A DNA stretch of 64,000 nt from Actinoplanes utahensis (lineage in GTDB: Bacteria; Actinomycetota; Actinomycetes; Mycobacteriales; Micromonosporaceae), in the NCBI RefSeq assembly GCF_016862455.1, contig NZ_BOMZ01000036.1, positions 1 to 64,000 of the forward strand, in the 5' to 3' direction. The notes under the pieces were generated by a model that worked only from the letters and a program-made list of their open reading frames with translations, searched no databases and had not been told where the DNA came from. The translations under genes and the position numbers were made by a program. Below are positions 48,720 through 56,112 of the stretch, one piece after another. Numbering within the stretch: position 1 is the stretch's first letter; each line of letters opens with the position of its first letter.

Positions 48720-48804
48720 CCCCTCGTGCACCCGTCAGAGCCCGCTTATCCTTGCTGCCTTCCGGCCCTGGGGAGGTTCACGAGATACACGCCGCACGAG
48801 GGGC
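48720..48804 (-). ncRNA. ffs: Signal recognition particle RNA (4.5S-like)
   Basis: Minus strand. The 5' CCCCUCGUGC pairs with 3' GCACGAGGGG, and the apical domain has the conserved AGGGCCGGAAGGCAGCAAGG, the Ffh-binding loops with GGAA tetraloop. Length about 85 nt, ends approximate. It lies about 100 bp upstream of dnaX, the usual actinobacterial location. Confidence 0.93.
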
Positions 48805-48891
48805 TGTCCGGAAGCCTACCTTCTCCGGCAGTCGCGCGGCGGCCCACCCCCATGCACGGGGTGACCGGCGGAGTGCTCTATTCTGGCGCAC

Positions 48892-48976
48892 GGAGGATTC
48901 GCCTAGAGGCCTAGGGCGCACGCTTGGAAAGCGTGTTGGGGGAAACCCCTCACGAGTTCGAATCTCGTATCCTCCG
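48892..48976 (+). tRNA. tRNA-Ser (anticodon GGA)
   Basis: Acceptor GGAGGAT pairs with ATCCTCC; anticodon stem CACGC/GCGTG around TTGGAAA gives anticodon GGA. A long variable arm (TTGGGGGAAACCCCTC) and T arm ACGAGTTCGAATCTCGT identify a serine tRNA. CCA is not encoded. Confidence 0.95.
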
Positions 48977-48996
48977 CTCTCTTCAGTAGAGCTCTC

Positions 48997-49036
48997 GCCG
49001 CGGGGCCGGATCGAAAGATCCGGCCCCGCGGCTTTT
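48997..49036 (+). terminator. Terminator after tRNA-Ser(GGA)
   Basis: Perfect 16-bp GC-rich stem (GCCGCGGGGCCGGATC and complement) capped by a GAAA tetraloop and followed by TTTT. Confidence 0.95.
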
Positions 49037-49057
49037 CTGCGTTCGGCATGCCATGCC

Positions 49058-49086
49058 TTGCCTCATATACAAGCTACTTGTATATT
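49058..49086 (+). promoter_or_regulatory. Promoter of padR with embedded operator
   Basis: -35 TTGCCT (49058-49063), 17-bp spacer, -10 TATATT (49081-49086). The -10 ends 8 nt before the padR ATG, so the transcript is probably leaderless. The spacer and -10 are occupied by the palindrome ATATACAAG-CTA-CTTGTATAT (49065-49085), a perfect 9-bp inverted repeat and the likely binding site of the PadR protein itself. Confidence 0.75.
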
Positions 49087-49094
49087 CGGTCGCC

Positions 49095-49460
49095 ATGCGA
49101 TCAACTTCGCGTGTCTCCCTGCGGGAGCCGTCGTACTTCGTCCTCGCCGCCCTGCTCGACGGCCGGCTGCACGGCTACGCCGTGGTCAAACGGGTCGAGG
49201 AGCTGTCCGGCGGCCAGGTCAAGCTCGCCGCCGGTTCGCTGTATTCGGTGGTGGACCGGCTGCTCGGCGAGGGTTACATCGCCGCGGACGGCGAGGAGAT
49301 CGTGAACGGGCGGGCCCGCCGCTATTACCGCCTCACCGACGAGGGACACACGGTGCTCGCCGCGGAGGCGGACCGGCTCGCTCAGGCGGCCCGTGTGGTC
49401 CACGAGCGGCTGTCACCGGGAGACGGCCGACGATCGAACTGGAGGGCTTCACCGGCATGA
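49095..49460 (+). CDS. PadR-family transcriptional regulator
   Basis: 121 residues. N-terminal winged helix: REPSYFVLAALLDGRLHGYAVVKRVEEL, then KLAAGSLYSVVDRLLGEGYI as recognition region, the wing RARRYYRLTDEG and a C-terminal dimerisation helix. PadR proteins repress transporters and stress genes and usually themselves. ATG 49095 begins the conserved region; an upstream frame start at 49053 would precede the promoter. Its stop overlaps the next gene (ATGA). Confidence 0.9.
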   Translation: MRSTSRVSLREPSYFVLAALLDGRLHGYAVVKRVEELSGGQVKLAAGSLYSVVDRLLGEGYIAADGEEIVNGRARRYYRLTDEGHTVLAAEADRLAQAARVVHERLSPGDGRRSNWRASPA

Positions 49461-50329
49461 CCGACGACATCCTGGAACGCCGCTATCGGGCGCTGCTGCG
49501 GTCCTACCCGGCGGGTTACCGCGACGAGCGCGCCGACGAGCTGCTGGAGATCCTGCTGGCCGACAGCGGCCGCCGCTGGCCGGAGCCACGTCAGGCGCTC
49601 GCCCTGGTCCGCGGCGGCCTGCGGGTCCGGGCCGGCAGCGCTTCCCCCCGCCCCGGGCTGGTGCTGCTCTGGCAGGGCCTGCAACTGGCGGCGGTGGCCG
49701 TGCTGGCGCTGGGGGTGCTGGTCGGGATCGACGATCTCGTGGAGGCCTTCCAGTTCGGCGGCCTGGACGCCCCTCTGCTCGTGCTGCAGGACCTGGGGCC
49801 GAACGTGTTCTTCAACGCCGCCGCCCTGGCCGCCCTGTTCCTGGGCCGGCAGCGGCTGGCGGTGGGCTTCGCGGTGGCGGCGATCGTCGTGCAGACCGCG
49901 ATCTCCCAGTACCTGTTCGCCAACGGCATGCCGCAGTGGTGGGCCCCGGTCCTGGCCCTGCCGTTGCTGATCATCGGGCTGCGCCGGCCGGCCCGCGTCG
50001 CGCCGCTGGAGCGGGGCAACACCGCCCTGGTCACGGTGGGCGTGCTGGCGCTGCACCTGATCCCGGTGGGCGAGTTCTGGCGGGTCGATCCGGTCGTACG
50101 GATCACGGCCCTGGTCGTGACCGTCGCGGCGGTCGCCGTCTTCCTGTGGTTCGCCACCGCTGACCAGCGCCTGCTGATCGCCGCCGCGCCGACCTTCCTG
50201 CTGGACCCGCTGCACCGGGCCATGACCGGGTCCCTGGACGCCCTGCAGACCTGGCCGTCGGTGGCCGCCGGGGTCGCCCTGGTGGCGTTCGCCGTCCTGC
50301 TGGCGAGTCGCCGCCGGGCTCGCGCCTGA
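49457..50329 (+). CDS. Polytopic membrane protein co-expressed with PadR
   Basis: 290 residues. A cytoplasmic N-terminal helical part (ERRYRALLRSYPAGYRDERADELLEILLAD, resembling the HAAS-like domains found after PadR genes) is followed by about seven or eight TM helices from residue 70 to the end. No catalytic motif is seen. ATG 49457 overlaps the padR stop, so both are translated together. HAAS-type partners are thought to sense membrane or antibiotic stress with PadR; this is inference here. Confidence 0.85.
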   Translation: MTDDILERRYRALLRSYPAGYRDERADELLEILLADSGRRWPEPRQALALVRGGLRVRAGSASPRPGLVLLWQGLQLAAVAVLALGVLVGIDDLVEAFQFGGLDAPLLVLQDLGPNVFFNAAALAALFLGRQRLAVGFAVAAIVVQTAISQYLFANGMPQWWAPVLALPLLIIGLRRPARVAPLERGNTALVTVGVLALHLIPVGEFWRVDPVVRITALVVTVAAVAVFLWFATADQRLLIAAAPTFLLDPLHRAMTGSLDALQTWPSVAAGVALVAFAVLLASRRRARA

Positions 50330-50406
50330 CTGCTCTGAGCTGGGCAGACGCCCCGCCGAGGGATGCCCCGCCGGGGCCGTCTATTGTCGAGAACGAAAAC
50401 AGTGCG

Positions 50407-50443
50407 GGCGAGGGCCGGCTCCCGATCGGAGCCGGCCCTCGCC
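50407..50443. terminator. Hairpin terminator after padR operon
   Basis: Perfect 16-bp stem (GGCGAGGGCCGGCTCC and complement) with loop CGATC, followed by TTCTGTC. It is shared with the decayed minus-strand gene that ends at 50467. Confidence 0.9.
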
Positions 50444-50466
50444 TTCTGTCGTCCTACCTGGCGACC

Positions 50467-51270
50467 TCACGGTGCTGGACACCGCCCAGCCGTTGGCGTG
50501 GCCGGTGATCCGCGGTTGACGGGCGTCACGCCGTACCCCACTGTGACCGCGGTCGATACGGCCCGGTTGGGGCGCCAGGCGGTCACGATCACCGCAGGGC
50601 GGGCCCCGCGAAGGGAGGCGGGGATGACGTACGCCGAACCGGTCGCCCCCTTGATCACCGCCCCGTTGGCCGTCCACTGGTAGGCGTACGCCGTCGGGGT
50701 GGGGTTCCAGGTTCCGGTGCCCGCCCGGACCGTGCCGCCGACCCGTACCGCTCCGCTGACGGCTGGTCCCCGGGTGACTTTCAGCGGGGCTGCCGTGACG
50801 GTGAACGCGCCGCCGAGGGTGGCGACTCTTCCGCCGGCCGGCCGGACCACGATGGTCCACGCGCCGGGGGTGCCGGTGGTGAGGCCAGCGGTGGCGGTCA
50901 GGACGGTGCCGCCGCGTACCGTCGCGTTGATCGACGGTGCGCCGGTGCGGGTGAGGGTCACCGTCTCGGAACCGGTGAGTCCGGAGCCGCGCGGGGTGCG
51001 GGTGGCGGGTCCGCTGTTCGCACGGCGGTGAGGGTGACCGACCCGGCCGCTCCGCGCGGCAGTGTTCCGTCGAGCAGGGGGCCGGCGGCGCTAGACGTCG
51101 ACGGTGTGCACGCCGGGCTCGCCGATCACGCATTAGCCGGGGTACGAGCCGAGGAAGCAGGACGCGTCCACCACCTTGGCCTGCGCGTGGTCGCCTTCGT
51201 GGTGGAACCGGGTCAGGATCCGCTCGTCCGGGACCGTGGTCCGGAAGGTGTATCGGTGGATTCGGGAAAC
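50467..51270 (-). pseudogene. Decayed secreted Ig-like repeat protein
   Basis: The last part (GTG 50961 to 50467) encodes bacterial Ig-like sequence: TLTRTGAPSINATVRGG, then SGAVRVGGTVRAGTGTWNP and YQWTANGAVIKGATGSAY. In the same frame upstream lie TAG (51091-51093) and TAA (51133-51135), with protein-like pieces before and between them (TVPDERILTRFHHEGDHAQA, CVIGEPGVHTVDV). A neighbouring frame carries LLDGTLPRGAAGSVTLTAVR at about 51076-51010. This pattern of stops and frame changes suggests a pseudogene of an extracellular Ig-like protein, though two unrelated remnants cannot be excluded. Confidence 0.6.
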
Positions 51271-51307
51271 ACTAGGCCGGAGGTGGCGACGCAACGGCTC
51301 CGTACCG

Positions 51308-51649
51308 TCAGATCTGGGCGGCCGCTATCGCGTCGTCCACTTCCGGGAAGATCGCGAAGTACCGGCCGAGGCCGACGGTTTCGAGCAGTTGGGCGAGGAA
51401 GGGGTTGGCGCCGGCGAAGCTCAGCCAGCCGCCCCGCGACGCGATCACCTGCTTGCTGGTGACGAACGCGCTCAGCCCTACCGAGTCACAGAACTTGAGT
51501 CCGGTCAGGTCCACCACGATCCGCGGCACCGGGCGTTCCAGCAGGTCCGCGAGCACCGTATGCAACTGGCCGGCGGTGTCCGCGTCCAACTCTCCCCGCA
51601 GGTGGAGCACCGCGACCTCGGCCCGGTGATCGGTGATTGTTGCGTGCAT
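51308..51649 (-). CDS. STAS-domain anti-sigma factor antagonist-like protein
   Basis: 113 residues, a single STAS fold like SpoIIAA/RsbV. The phosphorylation loop reads VVDLTGLKFCDSVGLSAFV, with the target serine in DS-x-G. Such proteins release sigma factors by binding an anti-sigma kinase. No kinase or sigma gene is adjacent, so it is an orphan antagonist. ATG 51647-51649. Confidence 0.9.
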   Translation of the reverse strand: MHATITDHRAEVAVLHLRGELDADTAGQLHTVLADLLERPVPRIVVDLTGLKFCDSVGLSAFVTSKQVIASRGGWLSFAGANPFLAQLLETVGLGRYFAIFPEVDDAIAAAQI

Positions 51650-51750
51650 GATGATCAGGCTTCCTACCCGTGCGATGGGGATTCAGCCTAGATTCCGACC
51701 ATCTCGACACATCGGACAGCGCGTGCGTCGGGAAACGCGCCGGGAAACAG

Positions 51751-51790
51751 GAACGGACCGGGCCCCTCATCGAAGGGGACCGGTCCGTTC
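51751..51790 (-). terminator. Hairpin between small gene and STAS gene
   Basis: A 17-bp stem with one mismatch (GAACGGACCGGGCCCCT against AGGGGACCGGTCCGTTC), 6-nt loop, located downstream of the minus-strand gene at 51855 and upstream of the STAS start. Confidence 0.8.
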
Positions 51791-51854
51791 GAGGCTGGCC
51801 GTATGAACAGGGTCAAGCATTTCGCGGCGCAGCCTGGAGGGGGCTCCTGGCGCC

Positions 51855-52064
51855 TTAGAGCTCGCGCCACCGCCAGCGTGGACCACGCCACGCGTCGGCC
51901 AGGATCATCGCTGACGCCTTGCCGGGACACTGCTGCACCTTCGACTTGCCCTCGGGGCCGCCCATCTGGGCCTCGACCTCCCAGAGCTCGCCGTCGGTGC
52001 GGACGTAGACGTCGCGGCGCCCGAGCCGGACGTCGCCATTCCACCAGTGATGCTCAACTCTCAC
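51855..52064 (-). CDS. Small hypothetical protein, tryptophan-rich
   Basis: 69 residues, MRVEHHWWNGDVRLGRRDVY through RTDGELWEVEAQMGG to WRGPRWRWREL. It resembles short actinobacterial proteins of unknown function that share the EHHWWNGDVRLG start. GTG 52062-52064; no clear ribosome binding site, so the transcript may be leaderless. A hairpin follows its 3' end. Confidence 0.7.
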   Translation of the reverse strand: MRVEHHWWNGDVRLGRRDVYVRTDGELWEVEAQMGGPEGKSKVQQCPGKASAMILADAWRGPRWRWREL

Positions 52065-52374
52065 ATGACAAATCTAGGACAGACATCGACAGACCTGCAC
52101 GGGGTAATTCCGCGAAAGTTTCTCGCCGCCCGGTCGGAACCGCATTGTCTGATCCGGTGTATTTGGCCCCCGTGACTTGCGCGACACCCTATGTATTAGG
52201 GCGGTCCGCATCCGACTACAGAACGTAGCCACATGCTCTGAGGTGCGACGAAACACCACCGTTACCCGAAAGTACGCTGATCATGGAGAACAACCGAACG
52301 GACGAGTCATGGCCGGCCTGGTCGGCGGACCTGGCCGCTGGCGACGGAGCGTAGCAGGGCCGGAGAGATAAAAG
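52065..52374. other. Intergenic region without a confident gene
   Basis: About 310 bp of comparatively AT-rich sequence between the small gene at 51855 and the tRNA-Ser(CGA) terminator. It must contain the promoter of the small minus-strand gene. A 23-codon frame starting ATGGAGAACAAC at 52283 and ending 52354 is open, but nothing else supports it. Confidence 0.5.
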
Positions 52375-52407
52375 CAGAGAGCCCGGTCACATGAACCGGG
52401 CTCTCTG
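52375..52407 (-). terminator. Terminator of tRNA-Ser(CGA)
   Basis: Perfect 13-bp stem CAGAGAGCCCGGT with its complement around a 7-nt loop. On the minus strand it is followed by CTTTTA. It begins one nucleotide after the tRNA CCA end. Confidence 0.9.
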
Positions 52408-52408
52408 G

Positions 52409-52498
52409 TGGCGGTGGCGGCGGGATTTGAACCCGCGGAGGGCGTAAACCCTCACACGCTTTCGAGGCGTGCTCCTTAGGCCACTCGGACACACCACC
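52409..52498 (-). tRNA. tRNA-Ser (anticodon CGA)
   Basis: Minus strand: acceptor GGTGGTG pairs with CGCCACC, anticodon loop CTCGAAA gives CGA, a long variable arm is followed by T arm GCGGGTTCAAATCCCGC, discriminator G and an encoded CCA. It reads UCG serine codons. Confidence 0.96.
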
Positions 52499-52613
52499 GG
52501 GAAGTACGTTACCGGACGCCTCAACGGGTTTGTCGCCGGGTCACCCATAACCCGATGCGTGGCCGCTGACCTGGCAAGATCGACGTTCTAGTCACGGAAC
52601 GTGGAGGAATAAC

Positions 52614-53327
52614 ATGAGCGTGCACATCGGCGGCAAACCGGGTGACATCGCCGAGCGGGTGCTGCTGCCCGGTGACCCGATGCGGGCCAAGTGGATCGCG
52701 GAGACGTTCCTGGAGGACGCGGTCTGTTACACCCAGGTCCGCGGGATGCTCGGCTTCACCGGCACCTATCAGGGCGTCCAGGTCTCGGTGCAGGGTTCCG
52801 GCATGGGCATGCCGTCGGCCTCGATCTACACCCACGAGCTGATCAACGAGTACGGCGTGAAGTCGCTCATCCGGATCGGCTCCTGCGGCGCCCTGGCCAT
52901 GGACCTGAACCTGGGTGACGTGATCGCCGCGATCGGCTCCGCGACCGACTCCAACATGAACCGCACCCGCTTCGACGGCCTGGTCGACTACGCGCCGGTG
53001 GCCGACTTCAGCCTGCTGCGCAAGGCGGTCGAGGTGGCCGAGGCCCAGGGCACCCCGATCCGGGTGGGGCCGATCCTGGCCGCCGACGCCTTCTACACCG
53101 ACCGCCCCGACCTCTACGACTCTCTCGCCGATTACGGCGTGCTGGCCGTCGAGATGGAGTCCGCCGCGATCTACACGATCGCGGCCCGCTACGGCGCCAA
53201 GGCTCTGACCATTCTCACGGTCAGCGACCACATCAAGCGCGGCGAGGCGATGGACTCCGCCCAGCGCGAGAAGGGCTTCTCCAACATGGTTCGGATCGGC
53301 CTCGAAACGGCCATCGCACAAGCCTGA
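52614..53327 (+). CDS. deoD: Purine nucleoside phosphorylase, DeoD (hexameric) type
   Basis: 237 residues. Phosphorolysis of purine (deoxy)nucleosides in salvage. Motifs: LLPGDPMRAKWIAETFL, GSGMGMPSASIYTHEL with phosphate contacts, RIGSCGAL, and VEMESAAIY, with the general acid Asp in TVSDHI. The length and motifs are of the E. coli DeoD type, not the trimeric PNP more usual in actinobacteria. The ATG at 52614 has GGAGGAA upstream. Monocistronic. Confidence 0.95.
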   Translation: MSVHIGGKPGDIAERVLLPGDPMRAKWIAETFLEDAVCYTQVRGMLGFTGTYQGVQVSVQGSGMGMPSASIYTHELINEYGVKSLIRIGSCGALAMDLNLGDVIAAIGSATDSNMNRTRFDGLVDYAPVADFSLLRKAVEVAEAQGTPIRVGPILAADAFYTDRPDLYDSLADYGVLAVEMESAAIYTIAARYGAKALTILTVSDHIKRGEAMDSAQREKGFSNMVRIGLETAIAQA

Positions 53328-53343
53328 GATCAAGACCCTTATT

Positions 53344-53447
53344 CGGTACGGGCCAGGCCGCCCTCAGCAATCCCGACTCCCGTGGCCCCCACGCGAGGCC
53401 GGCCCGGCTCGATGCCGTAACGCGGCCGCCGGGCTGAGGCGGTGGCC
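53344..53447. repeat. Dispersed intergenic repeat, copy B
   Basis: Aligns with 12202-12310 (see copy A) over about 105 bp with small gaps. It starts 16 bp after the deoD stop and runs straight into the perfect palindrome at 53449. No gene lies in 53328-53515. Confidence 0.6.
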
Positions 53448-53448
53448 G

Positions 53449-53501
53449 GGCTGGTTGTCAGTGCTGTCTCAGCTGCGCTGAGACAGCACTGACAACCAGC
53501 C
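53449..53501. repeat. Perfect 25-bp palindrome with 3-nt loop
   Basis: Arms 53449-53473 and 53477-53501 are exact complements, with loop TGC. The arm begins GGCTGGTTGTCAGTGC and ends GTCTCAGC. It lies between convergent deoD and tadA, and so probably terminates both, although T tracts are absent. It is homologous to the imperfect element at 27677-27729. Confidence 0.9.
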
Positions 53502-53515
53502 AGAAAACCCGAGCG

Positions 53516-53962
53516 CTACCGGAAGAAGTCCCGCATCAGGGCGGCGCACTCGGGTTCCAGGACGCCGGCGTAAACCTCGGGGCGGTGGTTGAGGCGAGAG
53601 TCGCGGACCACGTCCCAGAGCGAGCCGACGGCGCCGGTCTTGGGCTCCCAGGCGCCGAAGACCACTGTCGAGATCCGGGCCAGGACCAGCGCTCCGGCAC
53701 ACATCGTGCACGGTTCCAGGGTGACCACCAGGGTGCAGCCCTCCAGCCGCCACTCGCCCCGGCGGGCGGCGGCCCGGCGGATCGCCAGCACCTCGGCATG
53801 CCCGGTGGGATCCCCGGTCAGTTCCCGCTCGTTGCCGGCGGCCGCCAGTTCGGCGCCGTCCGGACCGAGGATCACGGCGCCGACCGGAACGTCCTCGGGC
53901 GAGGTGGACGCGACGGCGAGCGCCCGTCGCATCCACTCCTCGTGCTGCCGGCGGCGTATCAC
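53516..53962 (-). CDS. tadA: tRNA-specific adenosine deaminase
   Basis: 148 residues. Converts A34 to inosine in tRNA-Arg(ACG). Zinc deaminase motifs: HAEV with His55 and catalytic Glu57, and PCTMCAGA with Cys85 and Cys88. The ending SRLNHRPEVYAGVL ... MRDFFR is typical of TadA. GTG 53960-53962 overlaps the stop of the partner gene (GTGA), which sets the start. Confidence 0.95.
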   Translation of the reverse strand: MIRRRQHEEWMRRALAVASTSPEDVPVGAVILGPDGAELAAAGNERELTGDPTGHAEVLAIRRAAARRGEWRLEGCTLVVTLEPCTMCAGALVLARISTVVFGAWEPKTGAVGSLWDVVRDSRLNHRPEVYAGVLEPECAALMRDFFR

Positions 53963-54465
53963 GCCTCGCGCAGCTCCTCCATCTCGTCGCCGCAGCCGAT
54001 CCTCTGACAGATCTCCGCGGTGACGTCGGACGGCAGCATCCCCTCCATGCCGCAGAGGGCCAGCAGCCGCTGGGCGTTCACACCCAGGTCGCCGAGCAGT
54101 TCGGCGTCGCCGATCGGATCGGCGTCCGGGTCGGCCGGCTTGTCGTCCTCGTCCTCGGCGGCGGCCAGGTCGTCCAGCCCGAGGGCCGGTGTCTCCACCT
54201 CGCCGAGCAGCACCGAGCCGATCCGGGACTCTTGAGCGAAGGCCGAGTCGGAACCGAAGACCCGCACGTCCTCACCCTCGTCGAGGCGCAGGATGGCGAG
54301 GTACTCGTCGTCGCTCTCGACGAACAGCAGCGCGAGGTCGGCGTCCGGCTCGGCATCCCGGAGCGCGTCCACCACCTCGTCGATGTCGGCCAGGGCCGAG
54401 AGGTCCAGCTCCGACGCCGTCCAACCGTTCTTGCTCCGGGCGACAGCGGCAGCGAAAATCGACAC
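53959..54465 (-). CDS. tRNA adenosine deaminase-associated protein
   Basis: 168 residues, acidic. It is an actinobacterial family found next to tadA. The N-terminal domain (AAAVARSKNGWTASELDLSALADIDEVVDALRD) is followed by a highly acidic segment (AAAEDEDDKPADPDADPIGD) and a helical C-terminal part with three cysteines (LCGMEGMLPSDVTAEICQRIGCGDE). Its biochemical role is not known; translation is coupled to tadA by a 4-bp overlap. GTG 54463-54465. Confidence 0.9.
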   Translation of the reverse strand: MSIFAAAVARSKNGWTASELDLSALADIDEVVDALRDAEPDADLALLFVESDDEYLAILRLDEGEDVRVFGSDSAFAQESRIGSVLLGEVETPALGLDDLAAAEDEDDKPADPDADPIGDAELLGDLGVNAQRLLALCGMEGMLPSDVTAEICQRIGCGDEMEELREA

Positions 54466-54555
54466 GATTCCCCCAACGCGACTCTAATCTCTCAGCGCCT
54501 GACGGTAGCGGGTGGGACGGCGGGCGCATCGCGCCACGCCTTGACCGACCCGAAG

Positions 54556-54813
54556 TCAGTTGGCCGGGCGTCGGCGCATGGCGATCAGCTCACGGATCCG
54601 GAGTCCGCGCAACCGCGGCGACCGCATCGACTCTCGTGTGGATTTCGCCTGCGCGAGAGCCGCGAGCAACTGAAGACGACGGCGGCTGCGATCGGGGTCG
54701 AGCCACTGTGGCGAGGGGGCCATGCAGCCGAGAGTGCGACAGGCGCGCGCGTTCGTCAAGGGTCGATGAGCATATCGGCAGACCCACTGCTCAGGGCTAC
54801 CGAAGGGGCACAT
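54556..54813 (-). CDS. Possible small cysteine-containing basic protein
   Basis: 85 residues if started at ATG 54811-54813. The N-terminal third has four cysteines and a histidine (MCPFGSPEQWVCRYAHRPL then ACRTLGC), which could bind zinc. The rest is a basic helix (DRSRRRLQLLAALAQAK, LRIRELIAMRRRPAN). No family recognised and no clear ribosome binding site. It fills an otherwise empty 370-bp gap in a stretch of slightly lower GC. It could be chance. Confidence 0.35.
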   Translation of the reverse strand: MCPFGSPEQWVCRYAHRPLTNARACRTLGCMAPSPQWLDPDRSRRRLQLLAALAQAKSTRESMRSPRLRGLRIRELIAMRRRPAN

Positions 54814-54833
54814 CGCGTGGTCGCCGGAGCGGG

Positions 54834-55235
54834 TTACCAGAGGGGCCAGTCGAGCGAGTGGTACCACCGCAGGGTCACGAAGAACAGGGCGATCGACAGG
54901 CCGAAACCGCTCGCCACCGCCACACCGACGGCCACGCCGCGGTCGCCGAGGACGGCGAGGAGGAGCGCGACGGCCCAGGCGACGGCGGCGGCTCCGATCG
55001 TCCACCACGCGTACGACCCCAGAGCGTCGCCGAGACTGCCGAACAGCGCGAACCAGAGCGCCGTCGCCGCCAGCCCGCTGATCACCGCGCCGGTCGTGAT
55101 CGGATGCGGCTCCCGATAGAACGGCCGGGGCGGCAGCGCGGCGAAGACCGGCGTGGAGTGGGGCAGCTCACGAGGCGGGAGATAGCCCGAGGGCGGAGGC
55201 TCGGTCGCGGCCCAGGACACTTGCCGTTCTGCCAT
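54834..55235 (-). CDS. Small membrane protein, four TM helices
   Basis: 133 residues. A proline-rich cytoplasmic N terminus (about 1-45) precedes four hydrophobic segments (ITTGAVISGLAATALWFALFG, WWTIGAAAVAWAVALLLAVLG, and two short ones at the end). No family recognised. ATG 55233-55235 is chosen because GGAGGGG stands 7 nt upstream. It is divergent from the M23 lipoprotein gene. Confidence 0.75.
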   Translation of the reverse strand: MAERQVSWAATEPPPSGYLPPRELPHSTPVFAALPPRPFYREPHPITTGAVISGLAATALWFALFGSLGDALGSYAWWTIGAAAVAWAVALLLAVLGDRGVAVGVAVASGFGLSIALFFVTLRWYHSLDWPLW

Positions 55236-55322
55236 TTCCCGTCCCCTCCTCACACCGACCCCTGCAGCGTAGCCACCCGGCACGGTCCTGCACGATCTCC
55301 GGTCTTCTGCCAGGATGTCGCG

Positions 55323-56102
55323 GTGCGCTTACTCCGTACCCTCTCGGGATTGACGATCGTGGCGGTCGGCCTGACCGGCTGCGGGTCCACCACCGGTGGG
55401 TCGGCTTCGCCGGCCTCGACGCCACAGTTCGTCGACCCGGCGGCGCAGTCCTCGGCCGCGGCCCCGCCCACGACGGCCTCGATCCCGCCGAAGGCGCCGG
55501 GCACGTCCGCGCCCGTCTCGCCGTCGGTGACGCCGAAGGCCAGCAGGAGCGCGAGCCCGTCGCCGAGCGCGAGCGCGACCACGAAACCGGCGAACGTGAA
55601 GTACGTCTTCCCGGTCACCGCCTCGAACGTGGACTGGCACGACACCCACTCCAAGTACCCGGCGACCGACCTGTTCGTCGACTGCGGCGAACCGTTCGTG
55701 GCCACCACCAGCGGCGTCGTGCTAGAGGTCAGCCTCAAGGACGTGTACGTGGAGGGCAACCCGGACGGGCCGGCCAACGGCGGCCTCTCGGTGTCGATCC
55801 TCGGCGACGACGGGGTGCGCTATTACGGCTCCCACCTGAGCAAGGTGCTGACCGGCATCAGGGCCGGGGTCCGGGTCAAGGCGGGCCAGCGGCTCGGCCT
55901 GACCGGCAAGACCGGCAACGCCAACAACGTCTGCCACGTGCACTACGGCATCTCCCCGCCGTGCGCGAAGACCGGTGACTGGAAGGTGCGGCGCGGCGTC
56001 GTCTGGCCGTACACCTATCTCGCGTCGTGGCGTAAGGGCGGTCAGAAGAGCCCGGCCGCGACCGTCGCCACCTGGAAGAAGGAGAACGACTGCACCGCCT
56101 AG
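55323..56102 (+). CDS. M23-like peptidase-domain lipoprotein
   Basis: 259 residues. Lipobox VGLTGC, a Pro/Ser/Ala-rich spacer (about 25-92), then an LysM-less M23/LytM-like domain. The HDTHSKYPATDLF segment gives the first His and Asp, and CHVHYG gives the HxH zinc motif. Spacing in the first motif is wider than the usual HxxxD. Likely cuts peptidoglycan cross-bridges or acts as a binding homologue. The third codon is TTA, rare in such genomes. GTG 55323. It ends 10 bp before tyrA. Confidence 0.83.
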   Translation: MRLLRTLSGLTIVAVGLTGCGSTTGGSASPASTPQFVDPAAQSSAAAPPTTASIPPKAPGTSAPVSPSVTPKASRSASPSPSASATTKPANVKYVFPVTASNVDWHDTHSKYPATDLFVDCGEPFVATTSGVVLEVSLKDVYVEGNPDGPANGGLSVSILGDDGVRYYGSHLSKVLTGIRAGVRVKAGQRLGLTGKTGNANNVCHVHYGISPPCAKTGDWKVRRGVVWPYTYLASWRKGGQKSPAATVATWKKENDCTA

Positions 56103-56112
56103 AGTCGGCGGG

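Noticed and set aside
52283..52354. 23-codon frame beginning ATGGAGAACAAC before the tRNA-Ser(CGA) terminator
   Set aside because: Too short to judge, no ribosome binding site, no conservation evidence available.
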